20,274 nucleotides of DNA from 1162T-S-0a-05 sp050299435. GTDB lineage: Bacteria; Pseudomonadota; Gammaproteobacteria; Pseudomonadales; Cellvibrionaceae. Below are positions 1 through 7,500 of the stretch, in pieces. The stretch covers positions 1 to 20,274 of the forward strand of contig JBNKVX010000060.1 of assembly GCA_050299435.1 (NCBI GenBank), written 5' to 3'. The position numbers were made by a program, and so were the translations under genes. The notes beneath the pieces were generated by a model. The model was not told where the DNA came from. It did not search any database and worked only from the letters and a program-made list of their open reading frames with translations. Numbering within the stretch: position 1 is the first letter of the stretch; every line of letters begins with the position of its first letter.

Positions 1-105
1 TATCTACCGAAATCAGGGGCACTGGCGCGGGGCAGAAACAAGAACTCAGATCTCTACTGGCTCTATGGCGTCGACAAAAACCGCGAGCAGATTGTCGTCT
101 TCAAT
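1..105. other. Non-homologous 5' segment joined to acyl-CoA dehydrogenase
   Basis: The stretch is open in frame 1 and reads through into the dehydrogenase. Its translation (with pieces such as SDLYWLYGVDKN and REQIVVF) is not what the family has just before LAENIVH. It may be a contig-end misassembly, a small rearrangement, or the tail of another gene. The W-L-Y-x-x-D-K-N...Q-I-V-V-F pattern faintly recalls the core of some DDE transposases, but 35 residues are too few to call. Confidence 0.4.
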
Positions 106-1278
106 TTGGCAGAAAATATTGTCCACATCGTTTTAGCACGCTTACCCGATGCGCCCGAGGGTACTAAGGGTATCTCTTTGTTTATTGTTCCAAAATTTCT
201 GCCAAATGATGATGGTACGGTGGGTGAACGCAATGCCGTTAATTGTGGGTCACTTGAACACAAAATGGGTATACATGGAAACGCGACAGCCCTGTTAAAT
301 TTTGATGGGGCGAAGGGTTTTCTGATAGGGCCACCCAACAAAGGCCTGAATTGCATGTTCACATTTATGAATACCGCGCGTCTTGGTACGGCTTGTCAGG
401 GTTTGGCGCATGCAGAGGTGGGTTACCAGCTGTCTTCACGGTACGCGAAAGACCGTTTGCAAATGCGCTCATTGTCGGGCCCCAAAAATCCAGAGGGGCC
501 TGCCGATCCTATTATTGTTCATCCCGATGTTAGACGTATGTTACTAACTCAGAGAGCTTTTGCTGAGGGTGGACGTATGTTGATCTATTACGCTGCCCAA
601 CAAGTTGATATTCAACATCACGCTGAAGAAGGCAGTGAAGAAGATAAAAACGCCGATGATTTATTGGCTTTTCTCACCCCTATTGCAAAGGCATTTCTAA
701 CTGAAACAGGATTTGAATCAGCAAATTTGGGCATGCAATGTTTTGGCGGCCACGGCTATATTAAAGAGTGGGGTGCAGAGCAGAATGTGCGCGATTGCCG
801 AATATCTATGTTGTATGAAGGCACAACCGGAATTCAGGCTTTGGACTTGTTGGGCAGAAAAGTTTTAATGAGCCAGGGAGAAATTCTTAAGAAATTCACA
901 AAAATTGTGCACAAATTTTGCGAAGCCAACAAGGACAATGAAGCTTACAAAGAATTTATTCTTCCCCTGATGGAGTTGAATAAGGAGTGGGGCGAAATCA
1001 CCATGCATGTCGGCTTGACAGCGATGGAAAATCCAGAAGAGGTGGGTGCGGCCGCGTATGACTATTTAATGTACTCTGGCTATGTCACATTAGCGTATCT
1101 CTGGGCAAGGGCAGCGATTGTGGCTTTGAATGCATCAGGCGATGAAAAATTTTATGCAGCAAAAATACACACAGCGCGATTTTATTTTCAGAGAATATTA
1201 CCTCGCACTACTAGTCATGCGGCAAATATAAAATCGGGTTCAGCAAATTTGTTAGCAATGGAAACAGACCAATTCTAA
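1..1278 (+). CDS. Acyl-CoA dehydrogenase, C-terminal part (5' end off window)
   Basis: This is the 3' part of a large (about 600-residue family) flavin acyl-CoA dehydrogenase with an extra C-terminal domain, acting in fatty-acid beta-oxidation (acyl-CoA to 2-enoyl-CoA, electrons to ETF). From base 106 onward the protein matches the family as I know it: AENIVH, then PDAPEGTKGISLF, the HKMGIHG segment, FGGHGYIKEWG, and YEGTTGIQALDLLGR. The Glu codon at 817-819 in the YEGT motif is where the catalytic base lies in this superfamily. The C-terminal extension runs to the TAA at 1276-1278. The frame is open to base 1, but bases 1-105 translate to sequence that does not resemble the expected GTKIFI...GEHD strand before AENIV. 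A TTG at 106 is unlikely to be a true start because the FAD domain would be missing. fadD follows after 16 bp, supporting one operon. Confidence 0.85.
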   Translation, partial: YLPKSGALARGRNKNSDLYWLYGVDKNREQIVVFNLAENIVHIVLARLPDAPEGTKGISLFIVPKFLPNDDGTVGERNAVNCGSLEHKMGIHGNATALLNFDGAKGFLIGPPNKGLNCMFTFMNTARLGTACQGLAHAEVGYQLSSRYAKDRLQMRSLSGPKNPEGPADPIIVHPDVRRMLLTQRAFAEGGRMLIYYAAQQVDIQHHAEEGSEEDKNADDLLAFLTPIAKAFLTETGFESANLGMQCFGGHGYIKEWGAEQNVRDCRISMLYEGTTGIQALDLLGRKVLMSQGEILKKFTKIVHKFCEANKDNEAYKEFILPLMELNKEWGEITMHVGLTAMENPEEVGAAAYDYLMYSGYVTLAYLWARAAIVALNASGDEKFYAAKIHTARFYFQRILPRTTSHAANIKSGSANLLAMETDQF

Positions 1279-1294
1279 TAAAAAAGGCCTAATT

Positions 1295-2911
1295 ATGGTT
1301 GCACGTTTTGAAACTCTGGATCGTTTGCTGGAAGATGCATTTAATCGTTTTGCGGATCTTCCGGCATTCACTTGTATGGGGCATACTTTAAGTTATCAGG
1401 ATATTGATGAATTAAGTCAACGTTTTGCCAGCTACCTGCTTCATCATACGTCCTTGCAAAGAGGTGATCGAATTGCAATCCAGATGCCGAATATCTTGCA
1501 ATTTCCCGTGGTACTGTATGGCGCAATTCGCGCGGGTATCGTTGTTGTTAATGTAAACCCGCTATATACCCCAAGAGAAATTAAACACCAACTTCAGGAC
1601 AGTGGCGCTAAAGCGCTCGTTGTATTGAGTAATGTCGCGGCGAATGTTGCAAGTATTATTCAGGAAACAGAGGTGCAAACTGTTGTCACAACAGACTTGG
1701 CCGATTTGCATCCTACAGGTAAACGTTTGTTGATTAATTTTGTGGTGAAAAAAATTAAGAAATTGGTGCCGACTTTTTCCTTTAAAGAAAGTATTCAATT
1801 GCGAAAAGCACTCTCTTTGGGTGATAAGCCTTTTGAGAAACCCGACTTTGCAGGAGATGATACGGTCGTTTTGCAGTATACCGGTGGTACGACTGGTGTC
1901 GCGAAAGGAGCCATGTTAACGCATGGAAATCTTAGCTCGAATGTGTGGCAAATGATTTCACACATGCCCCATTTGTTTGTAGATGGCAAAGAAGTGTGGG
2001 TGGCTTGTTTACCGTTTTACCATATCTATGCATTTAATATGCATGGCTTGTGTGCGATTTCCACCGGAGGGCACAATATCCTTATTCCCAACCCGCGAGA
2101 CTTGGCTGCCTTGGTTAAAGCGATTGCGGATAAAGGTATTACCATTTTTATTGGAATTAATACCTTGTTGAATGCGCTGAGTCGTTACGAACCATTTAAA
2201 CAACTGGATTTTAAAAGTTTGAAAGTGACCACCGCTGGTGGCATGGCGCTCACTGAAGATGTTGCCAGGGCTTGGCAGGAAGTGACAAAAAGTTTGCTCA
2301 GTGAAGGCTATGGTCTTACCGAGACCTCGCCCGTTGTGTGCGGGAATCCAATCGATGCCGTTCAAATAGGTACGATAGGAACACCTTTGCCGGAAACTGA
2401 ATTAAAAGTCATTGATGAACAAGGGCAATCCTTACCCATTGGTGAGGTAGGAGAACTTTGTGTTCGTGGCCCACAAGTTATGAAAGGCTACTGGCATAAG
2501 CCTGAGGAAACAGCCAAAGTTCTCTCGGAAGATGGTTGGCTTCGTACCGGCGATATGGCGATTATTAAGGATGATGGCTACGTAAAGATTGTTGATCGAA
2601 AAAAAGATATGATTTTGGTTTCGGGTTTTAATGTTTACCCGAATGAAATCGAAGATGTCGCCTGCACCCATCCAAATATTGTAGAGGCGGCGGCGATAGG
2701 AATACCCGACGAAGAGTCAGGTGAGGTCGTAAAACTTTTTGTTGTAAGAGATGATAGTAATCTCAGCGAGGAGGACGTTATTGCTCATTGTAAGGAACGT
2801 CTTACAGGCTATAAAAGACCTAAATTTATTGAATTTAAAGATGCCTTACCTAAATCGAATGTTGGTAAGATTTTACGAAAAGATTTGCGTGATAATCTTT
2901 CACAAAATTAA
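1295..2911 (+). CDS. fadD: Long-chain fatty acid--CoA ligase (FadD-type)
   Basis: This cytoplasmic, inner-membrane-associated enzyme activates free fatty acids to acyl-CoA with ATP, feeding the beta-oxidation enzyme encoded just upstream. The 538 residues show the full ANL-superfamily layout: the P-loop-like YTGGTTGVAKG near residues 194-205, YGLTETSPVV near 338-347, GWLRTGD near 413-419, DRKKDMILVSGFNVYP near 434-449, and the C-terminal PKSNVGKILRK with the catalytic Lys near residue 522. It is slightly shorter than E. coli FadD (561) at the N terminus. The ATG at 1295 follows a weak purine-rich stretch. A gap of 16 bp to the dehydrogenase and 22 bp to the next gene suggests co-transcription. 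Chain-length preference cannot be read from sequence. Confidence 0.93.
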   Translation: MVARFETLDRLLEDAFNRFADLPAFTCMGHTLSYQDIDELSQRFASYLLHHTSLQRGDRIAIQMPNILQFPVVLYGAIRAGIVVVNVNPLYTPREIKHQLQDSGAKALVVLSNVAANVASIIQETEVQTVVTTDLADLHPTGKRLLINFVVKKIKKLVPTFSFKESIQLRKALSLGDKPFEKPDFAGDDTVVLQYTGGTTGVAKGAMLTHGNLSSNVWQMISHMPHLFVDGKEVWVACLPFYHIYAFNMHGLCAISTGGHNILIPNPRDLAALVKAIADKGITIFIGINTLLNALSRYEPFKQLDFKSLKVTTAGGMALTEDVARAWQEVTKSLLSEGYGLTETSPVVCGNPIDAVQIGTIGTPLPETELKVIDEQGQSLPIGEVGELCVRGPQVMKGYWHKPEETAKVLSEDGWLRTGDMAIIKDDGYVKIVDRKKDMILVSGFNVYPNEIEDVACTHPNIVEAAAIGIPDEESGEVVKLFVVRDDSNLSEEDVIAHCKERLTGYKRPKFIEFKDALPKSNVGKILRKDLRDNLSQN

Positions 2912-2933
2912 TTCCCTGTCTTAGGTAGCAACC

Positions 2934-3401
2934 ATGTTGGAAATTCTGGAATCTCTCGAAGCCTGGCATTGGATGTTATTAGCGATAGTTTTACTTGGAC
3001 TGGAAGCGCTTGGTGCCGGTGGAATTTTAATGGGCGCCGGTGTTGCCGCATTTTTCACCTGTTTCGTGGCTTTTTCTGATGCTGAGTGGCAAGTGCAGGT
3101 AAGCGTGTTTGTTTTTTTATCGGGTTTTCTTTCCCTAATTTATTACAAGAAATTTCTCCCCCATATTAACAAAGCAGATTCCTTGCAGTCACAAAAGTCG
3201 AACAAGTCAGAAAACTCTCCTTTTGCAGATATGGTGGGTTTATGTGGTGTGGTTATTGTTTCAAATGATGGCCAATTTGGAGAAGCCTTGATAAAGGGGA
3301 AGCCGTGGAAAATCACCTGTAAACAAAACCTTAAAGTGGATGATGAAGTTAGCGTAAAGCGTTGTAATGGTAAAACTCTAGCCGTGTATAAACTAATCTA
3401 A
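2934..3401 (+). CDS. NfeD-like membrane protein (short form)
   Basis: A 155-residue inner-membrane protein. The N-terminal half has two hydrophobic stretches, about residues 13-45 (rich in Gly/Ala/Leu) and 51-72, followed by a short polar linker. The C-terminal 60 residues (from MVGLCGVV) have the NfeD OB-fold pattern: G-x-x-G-x-V, then GEALIKGKPWKI, a DDEVSV turn and a final LAVYKL strand. Short NfeD proteins normally pair with a stomatin/prohibitin-family membrane protein (QmcA-type) in membrane-domain organisation. No such partner is adjacent here. The ATG has an upstream AGG (TTAGGTAGCAACC). It sits 22 bp after fadD and 4 bp before the patatin gene, so it is probably part of the lipid operon by transcription. 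Family assignment is good; function is inferred. Confidence 0.8.
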   Translation: MLEILESLEAWHWMLLAIVLLGLEALGAGGILMGAGVAAFFTCFVAFSDAEWQVQVSVFVFLSGFLSLIYYKKFLPHINKADSLQSQKSNKSENSPFADMVGLCGVVIVSNDGQFGEALIKGKPWKITCKQNLKVDDEVSVKRCNGKTLAVYKLI

Positions 3402-3405
3402 TCCT

Positions 3406-4551
3406 ATGCCAACCAACGCACTTATATTATCGGGAGGTGGAGCGCGAGCGAGTTACCAGGCTGGAGTGCTTAGAGCGATAGCCGATATTCTTCCTGAATT
3501 AGAGAATCCTTTTCCGATTATTTGCGGGACTTCGGCGGGTGCAGTTAATGCAGCTTCCTTAGCTGCACACCCAGCTGGATTTCATCAGGCGGCCATCGAT
3601 TTATCTGATACCTGGCGTAACCTCGAAATGCATCAAGTATTTAAAACGGGCTGGTTCAGTCTGTTGGGTGGCCCAATGAAAGTTGCATTTTCCCTGCTTA
3701 ATAATGGTGTTGGAAAAAGTAAGCCTTTGGGACTTTTAGATAATTCACCACTTCGAGATTTCCTGCAGTCGGTCATACCTTTTCAAAACATACAAAAAAA
3801 AATAGATGCAGGAATATTGGAGGCGCTCAGTGTGACAGCCTTGGGTTACAACTCCGGGGAATCTGTTTCGTTTTTTCAGGGTCAAGCTTCCTTAAGAGGA
3901 TGGCGTCGTTATCGGCGAGTCGGCACGCCGGATAAAATTACGGTAGATCATCTCTTGGCTTCTTCTGCAATTCCTACAATTTTTCCGGCACAAGCTCTAA
4001 AACGCGAATACTTTGGCGACGGTGCAATGAGGCAGATGGCGCCAATCAGTCCAGCCTTACATTTAGGTGCTGATAGAGTATTTATCATCGGTGTAAGTGG
4101 AAATCGTAATCCGGCACATTGGGGTAAGCGTGGAAAGATATCTGCAAAGCATTCGCCTTCTATCGCGCAGATTATTGGCCAAATGTTTAATTCCGCTTTT
4201 ATTGATGCGCTTGAAGGCGACATTGAACACCTGGAAAGAGTTAATTCATTATTAACTTTGTTGGGCCAGGAACGCTGTGAAGAAACTGGACATTTACGGC
4301 CGGTCGATACAATGATAATTTCACCCTCGAAAGAGCTCGATAAAATTGCGGGACGAAAAATAAGAAAATTGCCGCCACCCATGCGCTTTTTTATGCGCCG
4401 CACCGGCGCAACAGCAAGGGGAGGTGGCTCCGCTGCAGCAAGTTATCTTTTATTTACTCATGAATACTGTAATGAGCTGATGGATTTGGGTTATCAAGAT
4501 GCCATGTGGGAACGCGAAGCAATTGAGAACTTTTTTAAAGACGATAAGTAA
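3406..4551 (+). CDS. Patatin-like phospholipase / acyl hydrolase
   Basis: A 381-residue patatin-family serine hydrolase. The oxyanion-hole loop GGGARASYQAG is at residues 10-20. The nucleophile elbow GTSAG is at 41-45, with Ser43 as nucleophile. The catalytic Asp is in the DGA motif at Asp205 (codon 4018-4020), completing the Ser-Asp dyad. No signal peptide or membrane segment is visible, so it probably acts in the cytoplasm or at the inner face of the membrane, releasing fatty acids from phospholipids or other acyl lipids. The product would be the substrate of the FadD encoded upstream, giving the operon a logical order. A Lys/Arg-rich section near residues 313-335 could aid membrane contact. 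The ATG is 4 bp after the preceding stop with no obvious Shine-Dalgarno, suggesting translational coupling. Confidence 0.9.
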   Translation: MPTNALILSGGGARASYQAGVLRAIADILPELENPFPIICGTSAGAVNAASLAAHPAGFHQAAIDLSDTWRNLEMHQVFKTGWFSLLGGPMKVAFSLLNNGVGKSKPLGLLDNSPLRDFLQSVIPFQNIQKKIDAGILEALSVTALGYNSGESVSFFQGQASLRGWRRYRRVGTPDKITVDHLLASSAIPTIFPAQALKREYFGDGAMRQMAPISPALHLGADRVFIIGVSGNRNPAHWGKRGKISAKHSPSIAQIIGQMFNSAFIDALEGDIEHLERVNSLLTLLGQERCEETGHLRPVDTMIISPSKELDKIAGRKIRKLPPPMRFFMRRTGATARGGGSAAASYLLFTHEYCNELMDLGYQDAMWEREAIENFFKDDK

Positions 4552-4980
4552 AATAAATGGAATACATTTGCAACTGACAATAATTTGTCGAGCGAACAAA
4601 AATTGTCAATCAAACTATGAGACACCCTTGAGCCCATCCTAAAGTAGGTAGCCTCATTTGCACGCAGGTCTACATGCCTGCGCGAAAAACAACCATTTAA
4701 TTTTCCCTTGTCCACCTGTAGAATTAACTCGCCTTTTATCAATAAAAAAGTGATTCTGGCAGAATAATTGAATATCTTAACTTTGCGAAATTCATATTTG
4801 TTCAACGAAATATGAAAATTTAAAACTGAAACAGAAAATGACATTCAAAAAAGACAACAAAGATGACAGTACGACTACACCGTTTAAATATTTACCGATA
4901 TGGCGTGGAGAATAACTCGTTTAATTTTCTTTGAGTTATTCTAGAGGTGTATTTTCTGTATCTGATTGGGAGGAAGGTGC
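4552..4980. other. AT-rich intergenic region with several inverted repeats
   Basis: About 430 bp lie between the patatin and response-regulator genes. The sequence is AT-rich and I find no convincing gene; an antisense open frame across it (to about 4844) has no Shine-Dalgarno or recognisable protein character. It holds GACAA-TAAT-TTGTC (4576-4589), a GC-rich hairpin CGCAGG-8 nt-CCTGCG (4663-4682), and a perfect 10-bp inverted repeat near 4909-4942. No classical intrinsic terminator follows the patatin gene. A promoter for the regulator must lie here, but I cannot pick a confident -35/-10 pair. Confidence 0.5.
4909..4942. promoter_or_regulatory. 10-bp inverted repeat in response-regulator leader
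   Basis: AGAATAACTC (4909-4918) and GAGTTATTCT (4933-4942) are perfect reverse complements with a 14-nt spacer. The right arm ends 38 bases before the start codon at 4981. It could be an operator or a leader hairpin. No T-run follows the right arm on the + strand, which argues against an intrinsic terminator. Confidence 0.45.
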
Positions 4981-5706
4981 ATGTTAGACAAGGTGTTATT
5001 AAATGATCACAACTATCCGTTGAAGGTGTTGTTTGTTGATGATGAAGCAGTCCAATGCCAAATCTACGAAAGTATTTTCGTCGGTCGCTGCGAAATCGAA
5101 GTGGCCCGTAGCGCCTCAGAAGCCAAAGAGATATTGGCCGCTAAACCTGGTGAAATTGCTGTTATTGTTTCTGATATCTGTATGCCAACGGAATCAGGTA
5201 TCGAGCTGCTGAAATACGTAAAGGAAAATTATCCGTCAGTTGTCAGGATTCTGGCTTCAGCTTACGCCACCTCAGACATTCATGCTGCTATCAGTGCGAT
5301 TAATGAATGCGCTGTACACAAGTATTTGCAAAAGCCTCTCCAAATAGAACCTTTGCGTAAGGAAATTAAAGAAGCATTTGAAATGTATTTACATGCAACA
5401 CTCGATACGCATTTGGCTCAACATCCCGGCACCTTATATGACGAATTCAAGTCTGCTTGTGATCGTTGGACCTTGCACAATGTTGATTTAAGCCAGGAAT
5501 TACGTGCACTCGACTATGGACTATGCGGGATTATTTCGGTTTTTCGTGAGAAAGTTACCAACACGCTGTTACGTGATGCGGCGGAAGAGGTCTTAAACAA
5601 AATGGACGAGTACGTTGAAAATATCTTGTGTTCGAGCATGCTCTACAGTCACACAGACACAAAAGGCGAGTTTTATTTAAACCGCTCGAGCGATTTAAAA
5701 CATTAA
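4981..5706 (+). CDS. Orphan response regulator with unrecognised helical C-terminal domain
   Basis: A 241-residue protein. The receiver (CheY-like) domain spans about residues 14-135 with all hallmark residues: acidic pair Asp20/Asp21 (FVDDE), phospho-acceptor Asp65 (VSDICMP), switch Ser93 (LASA) and Lys118 (LQKPL). The remaining ~105 residues are mainly helical and match no output domain I know: no HTH, GGDEF, EAL or HD-GYP motif. The receiver is most like those paired with RpfG/hybrid-kinase systems. No histidine kinase lies nearby. The ATG at 4981 is chosen because GGGAGGAAGG sits just upstream at the right distance; an in-frame TTG at 4966 would place the Shine-Dalgarno inside the gene. 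A long leader with an inverted repeat precedes it. The signal and target are unknown. Confidence 0.85.
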   Translation: MLDKVLLNDHNYPLKVLFVDDEAVQCQIYESIFVGRCEIEVARSASEAKEILAAKPGEIAVIVSDICMPTESGIELLKYVKENYPSVVRILASAYATSDIHAAISAINECAVHKYLQKPLQIEPLRKEIKEAFEMYLHATLDTHLAQHPGTLYDEFKSACDRWTLHNVDLSQELRALDYGLCGIISVFREKVTNTLLRDAAEEVLNKMDEYVENILCSSMLYSHTDTKGEFYLNRSSDLKH

Positions 5707-5746
5707 TTTGAAACCAAGTTAATAACGGTGCACTCACGCCTCTAAA

Positions 5747-5781
5747 ACGTACATCTCCGACATTGATGTGGTGATGTACGT
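5747..5781. terminator. Hairpin between convergent genes, probable terminator
   Basis: ACGTACATC (5747-5755) pairs perfectly with GATGTACGT (5773-5781) across a 17-nt loop. It lies between the response regulator (+) and uxuA (-), which converge. On the minus strand the stem is followed by TTTTAGA, giving a weak U-tract, so it fits best as the uxuA terminator and may slow transcription both ways. Confidence 0.45.
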
Positions 5782-5790
5782 AATAAAAAA

Positions 5791-6963
5791 CTAGTCAACG
5801 TTGTCGATAAGCGATCGAGCTATACCCAATTCCAGTCCACGTATTTCTGCCAAGCCTTTAATTCTGCCTATACCTGAATAACCCGGATTTGTTTTTCTCT
5901 TCAGATCGTCCATCATTTGATGTCCATGGTCGGGTCTCATGGGAATAGAAACCTGACGTTTTTTCGAAATTTCCAAAATTGCTTTTACAAGCTCGTACAT
6001 GTCAGTGTCGCCATCAAGATGTGCAGCCTCTAAAAAATTTCCAGAAGGATCGCGTTTAACATTGCGCAGGTGGACAAAGTTAACGCGATCTGAAAATCGT
6101 CTCATCATATAGGGCAGATCATTATCAGCATTCACCCCATAAGAACCTGCACAAAAACACAAACCATTTGAGGGATTGGGCACTTTTTCAACTAACTGCT
6201 GAACGTCGTCCTTGTTACAAATAATGCGTGGCAGGCCAAAGATAGAATAAGGTGGGTCATCGGGATGAATCGCCATTTTAATACCAACTTCGTCGGCTAT
6301 CGGACAGATAATGTTAAGGAAATATACCAAATGTTCACGAAGCTTGGCAGCATCTATGCCTTTATATCTGTCCAAAGCGTGCTGAAAATTTTCGAGATCG
6401 AAACTTTCCTCGCTCCCAGGCAAACCGGCGATGATGGTATTAGCAAGTTGGTATTTCTTCTCCTGGGTCATTTCCTTGTAAGCGCCTTCGGCAGCTGCAA
6501 GTTCGCGTGCTGTATAGTCTTTTTCTGCGCCAGGTCGTTTTAACAACATTACGTCAAAGATAATCAGGCCTGTTTTTTCGAAATTCAGCGCCCTGGAACC
6601 ATCTTCAAGCTCAAAACCCAAATCTGTGCGGGTCCAATCCAGCACCGGCATGAAGTTGTAGGTCACTACCTCAATACCACACTCTGCGAGGTTTCGCAGC
6701 GATTGCCCGTAGTTCTGTATATAACGATCAAAATTCCCACTTTGGGTTTTAATGTCTTCGTGAACCGGTACACTTTCGACAACCTTCCAATTAAGGCCTA
6801 CAGCTTCGATTTCTTTTCGCCGAGCTGCTATTTCTTCGACACGCCATATTTCCCCATTGGGAATATGGTGTAGGGCAGTCACTACGCCCGTGCAACCGGC
6901 TTGGCGGATATCTCTCAAACTAACGGGGTCATTGGGGCCGAACCAGCGCATTGTCTGGGTCAT
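5791..6963 (-). CDS. uxuA: Mannonate dehydratase
   Basis: Dehydrates D-mannonate to 2-keto-3-deoxygluconate in the hexuronate (glucuronate) branch feeding the Entner-Doudoroff route. The protein begins TQTMRWFGPNDPVSL and continues CTGVVTALHHIPNGE, NFMPVLDWTRTDL and MRPDHGH, all characteristic of UxuA. Candidate metal ligands are present: His233 (IHPDDPP), Cys271 (CFCAG), His298 (FVHLRN) and Asp345 (RPDHGH). I chose the ATG at 6963 because it gives 390 residues, close to E. coli UxuA (394), with the family start right after it. No Shine-Dalgarno is visible there, and in-frame ATGs at 6984, 7017 and 7074 would add 7-37 unusual residues. The usual partners uxuB, uxaC and kdgK are absent, so it stands alone; it may serve glucuronate released from xylan or other polysaccharides. 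Confidence 0.93.
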   Translation of the reverse strand: MTQTMRWFGPNDPVSLRDIRQAGCTGVVTALHHIPNGEIWRVEEIAARRKEIEAVGLNWKVVESVPVHEDIKTQSGNFDRYIQNYGQSLRNLAECGIEVVTYNFMPVLDWTRTDLGFELEDGSRALNFEKTGLIIFDVMLLKRPGAEKDYTARELAAAEGAYKEMTQEKKYQLANTIIAGLPGSEESFDLENFQHALDRYKGIDAAKLREHLVYFLNIICPIADEVGIKMAIHPDDPPYSIFGLPRIICNKDDVQQLVEKVPNPSNGLCFCAGSYGVNADNDLPYMMRRFSDRVNFVHLRNVKRDPSGNFLEAAHLDGDTDMYELVKAILEISKKRQVSIPMRPDHGHQMMDDLKRKTNPGYSGIGRIKGLAEIRGLELGIARSLIDNVD

Positions 6964-7500
6964 TAGGTAGGAAGGTGTAAACATAGTAGTACTTAAACAA
7001 TCCCTAAAAGTGCTCATAATACCAAAACACAGTGTACTAGTATTGCAGTTGTATGTGTTGTTTTTTACATCCACTTTGGATGGATTCAGTTCTATCAGTG
7101 TAGAACGTCCTAAGATTGGAGCGATTGACTAAAGTGATTATGAACTGAAGAACAGCTTTAATTTCTGCCACGATTTGGGAACGGGACAGTGGAAGGTGAT
7201 TTTACGCGACTGTTAAGTCAAGTCAAACTACCTATATAAGGCTTTGAATGGATATCGTGATACACGGTAAAACAGGAGTGCTCAATTCTTTTTATGTTGA
7301 ATCCGGTAGTCCTTCCATTGTAAAAATTTTATGATAATCTTTAGTCGCAGCGCGTAAGCGACGCTCCGAAGTGACCCTCCCCTGAGCTAGAAGCCAATGG
7401 GCTCCCCTTTGCACGTCAATTTGCCTGTCCCGACATACTCGGGTCAACGCGATTTACAATCTATTAATTTAATGCCACGTGAAAGACGTGAGTGAGGGAA
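6964..7500. other. Divergent intergenic region between uxuA and the RimK-like gene
   Basis: About 540 bp without a supported gene. It must hold the promoters of both uxuA (-) and the + strand trio. Visible elements are the palindromes TACTAGTA (7035-7042), CATCCA-CTT-TGGATG (7068-7082) and GTTCTA-TCAGTG-TAGAAC (7089-7106) on the uxuA side, a -10-like TATTAT on the minus strand near 7014-7019, a locally GC-richer block with short self-complementary pieces (GTCGC...GCGAC, about 7344-7362), and CACGT-GAAAG-ACGTG (7476-7490) just before the next gene. None is a recognised UxuR/ExuR or KdgR box. Confidence 0.45.
7068..7106. promoter_or_regulatory. Pair of short palindromes upstream of uxuA
   Basis: CATCCA-CTT-TGGATG (7068-7082) is a 6-3-6 perfect inverted repeat. 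GTTCTA-TCAGTG-TAGAAC (7089-7106) is a 6-6-6 perfect inverted repeat lying 6 bp further on. They sit about 105-145 bp upstream of the chosen uxuA start, a position suitable for a transcription-factor operator. The regulator is unknown. Confidence 0.35.

Noticed and set aside
1..105. Remnant of an IS1-type transposase
   Set aside because: Only a loose similarity over 20 residues and no inverted or direct repeats visible; kept as an unexplained segment instead.
106..108. TTG at 106 as the true start of the acyl-CoA dehydrogenase
   Set aside because: It would remove the FAD-binding N-terminal half; the frame is open upstream and the homology begins mid-domain.
4494..4844. Minus-strand open frame of about 116 codons across the patatin 3' end and the intergenic region
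   Set aside because: No Shine-Dalgarno, no recognisable protein character, overlaps the patatin gene; likely chance in AT-rich DNA.
4966..4980. TTG at 4966 as the response-regulator start
   Set aside because: It would place the strong GGGAGGAAGG Shine-Dalgarno inside the coding region; ATG at 4981 fits better.
7344..7420. Possible small RNA or tRNA-like structure in the uxuA-rimK gap
   Set aside because: Short complementary pieces (5 bp or less) only; no cloverleaf, no terminator with a T-run.
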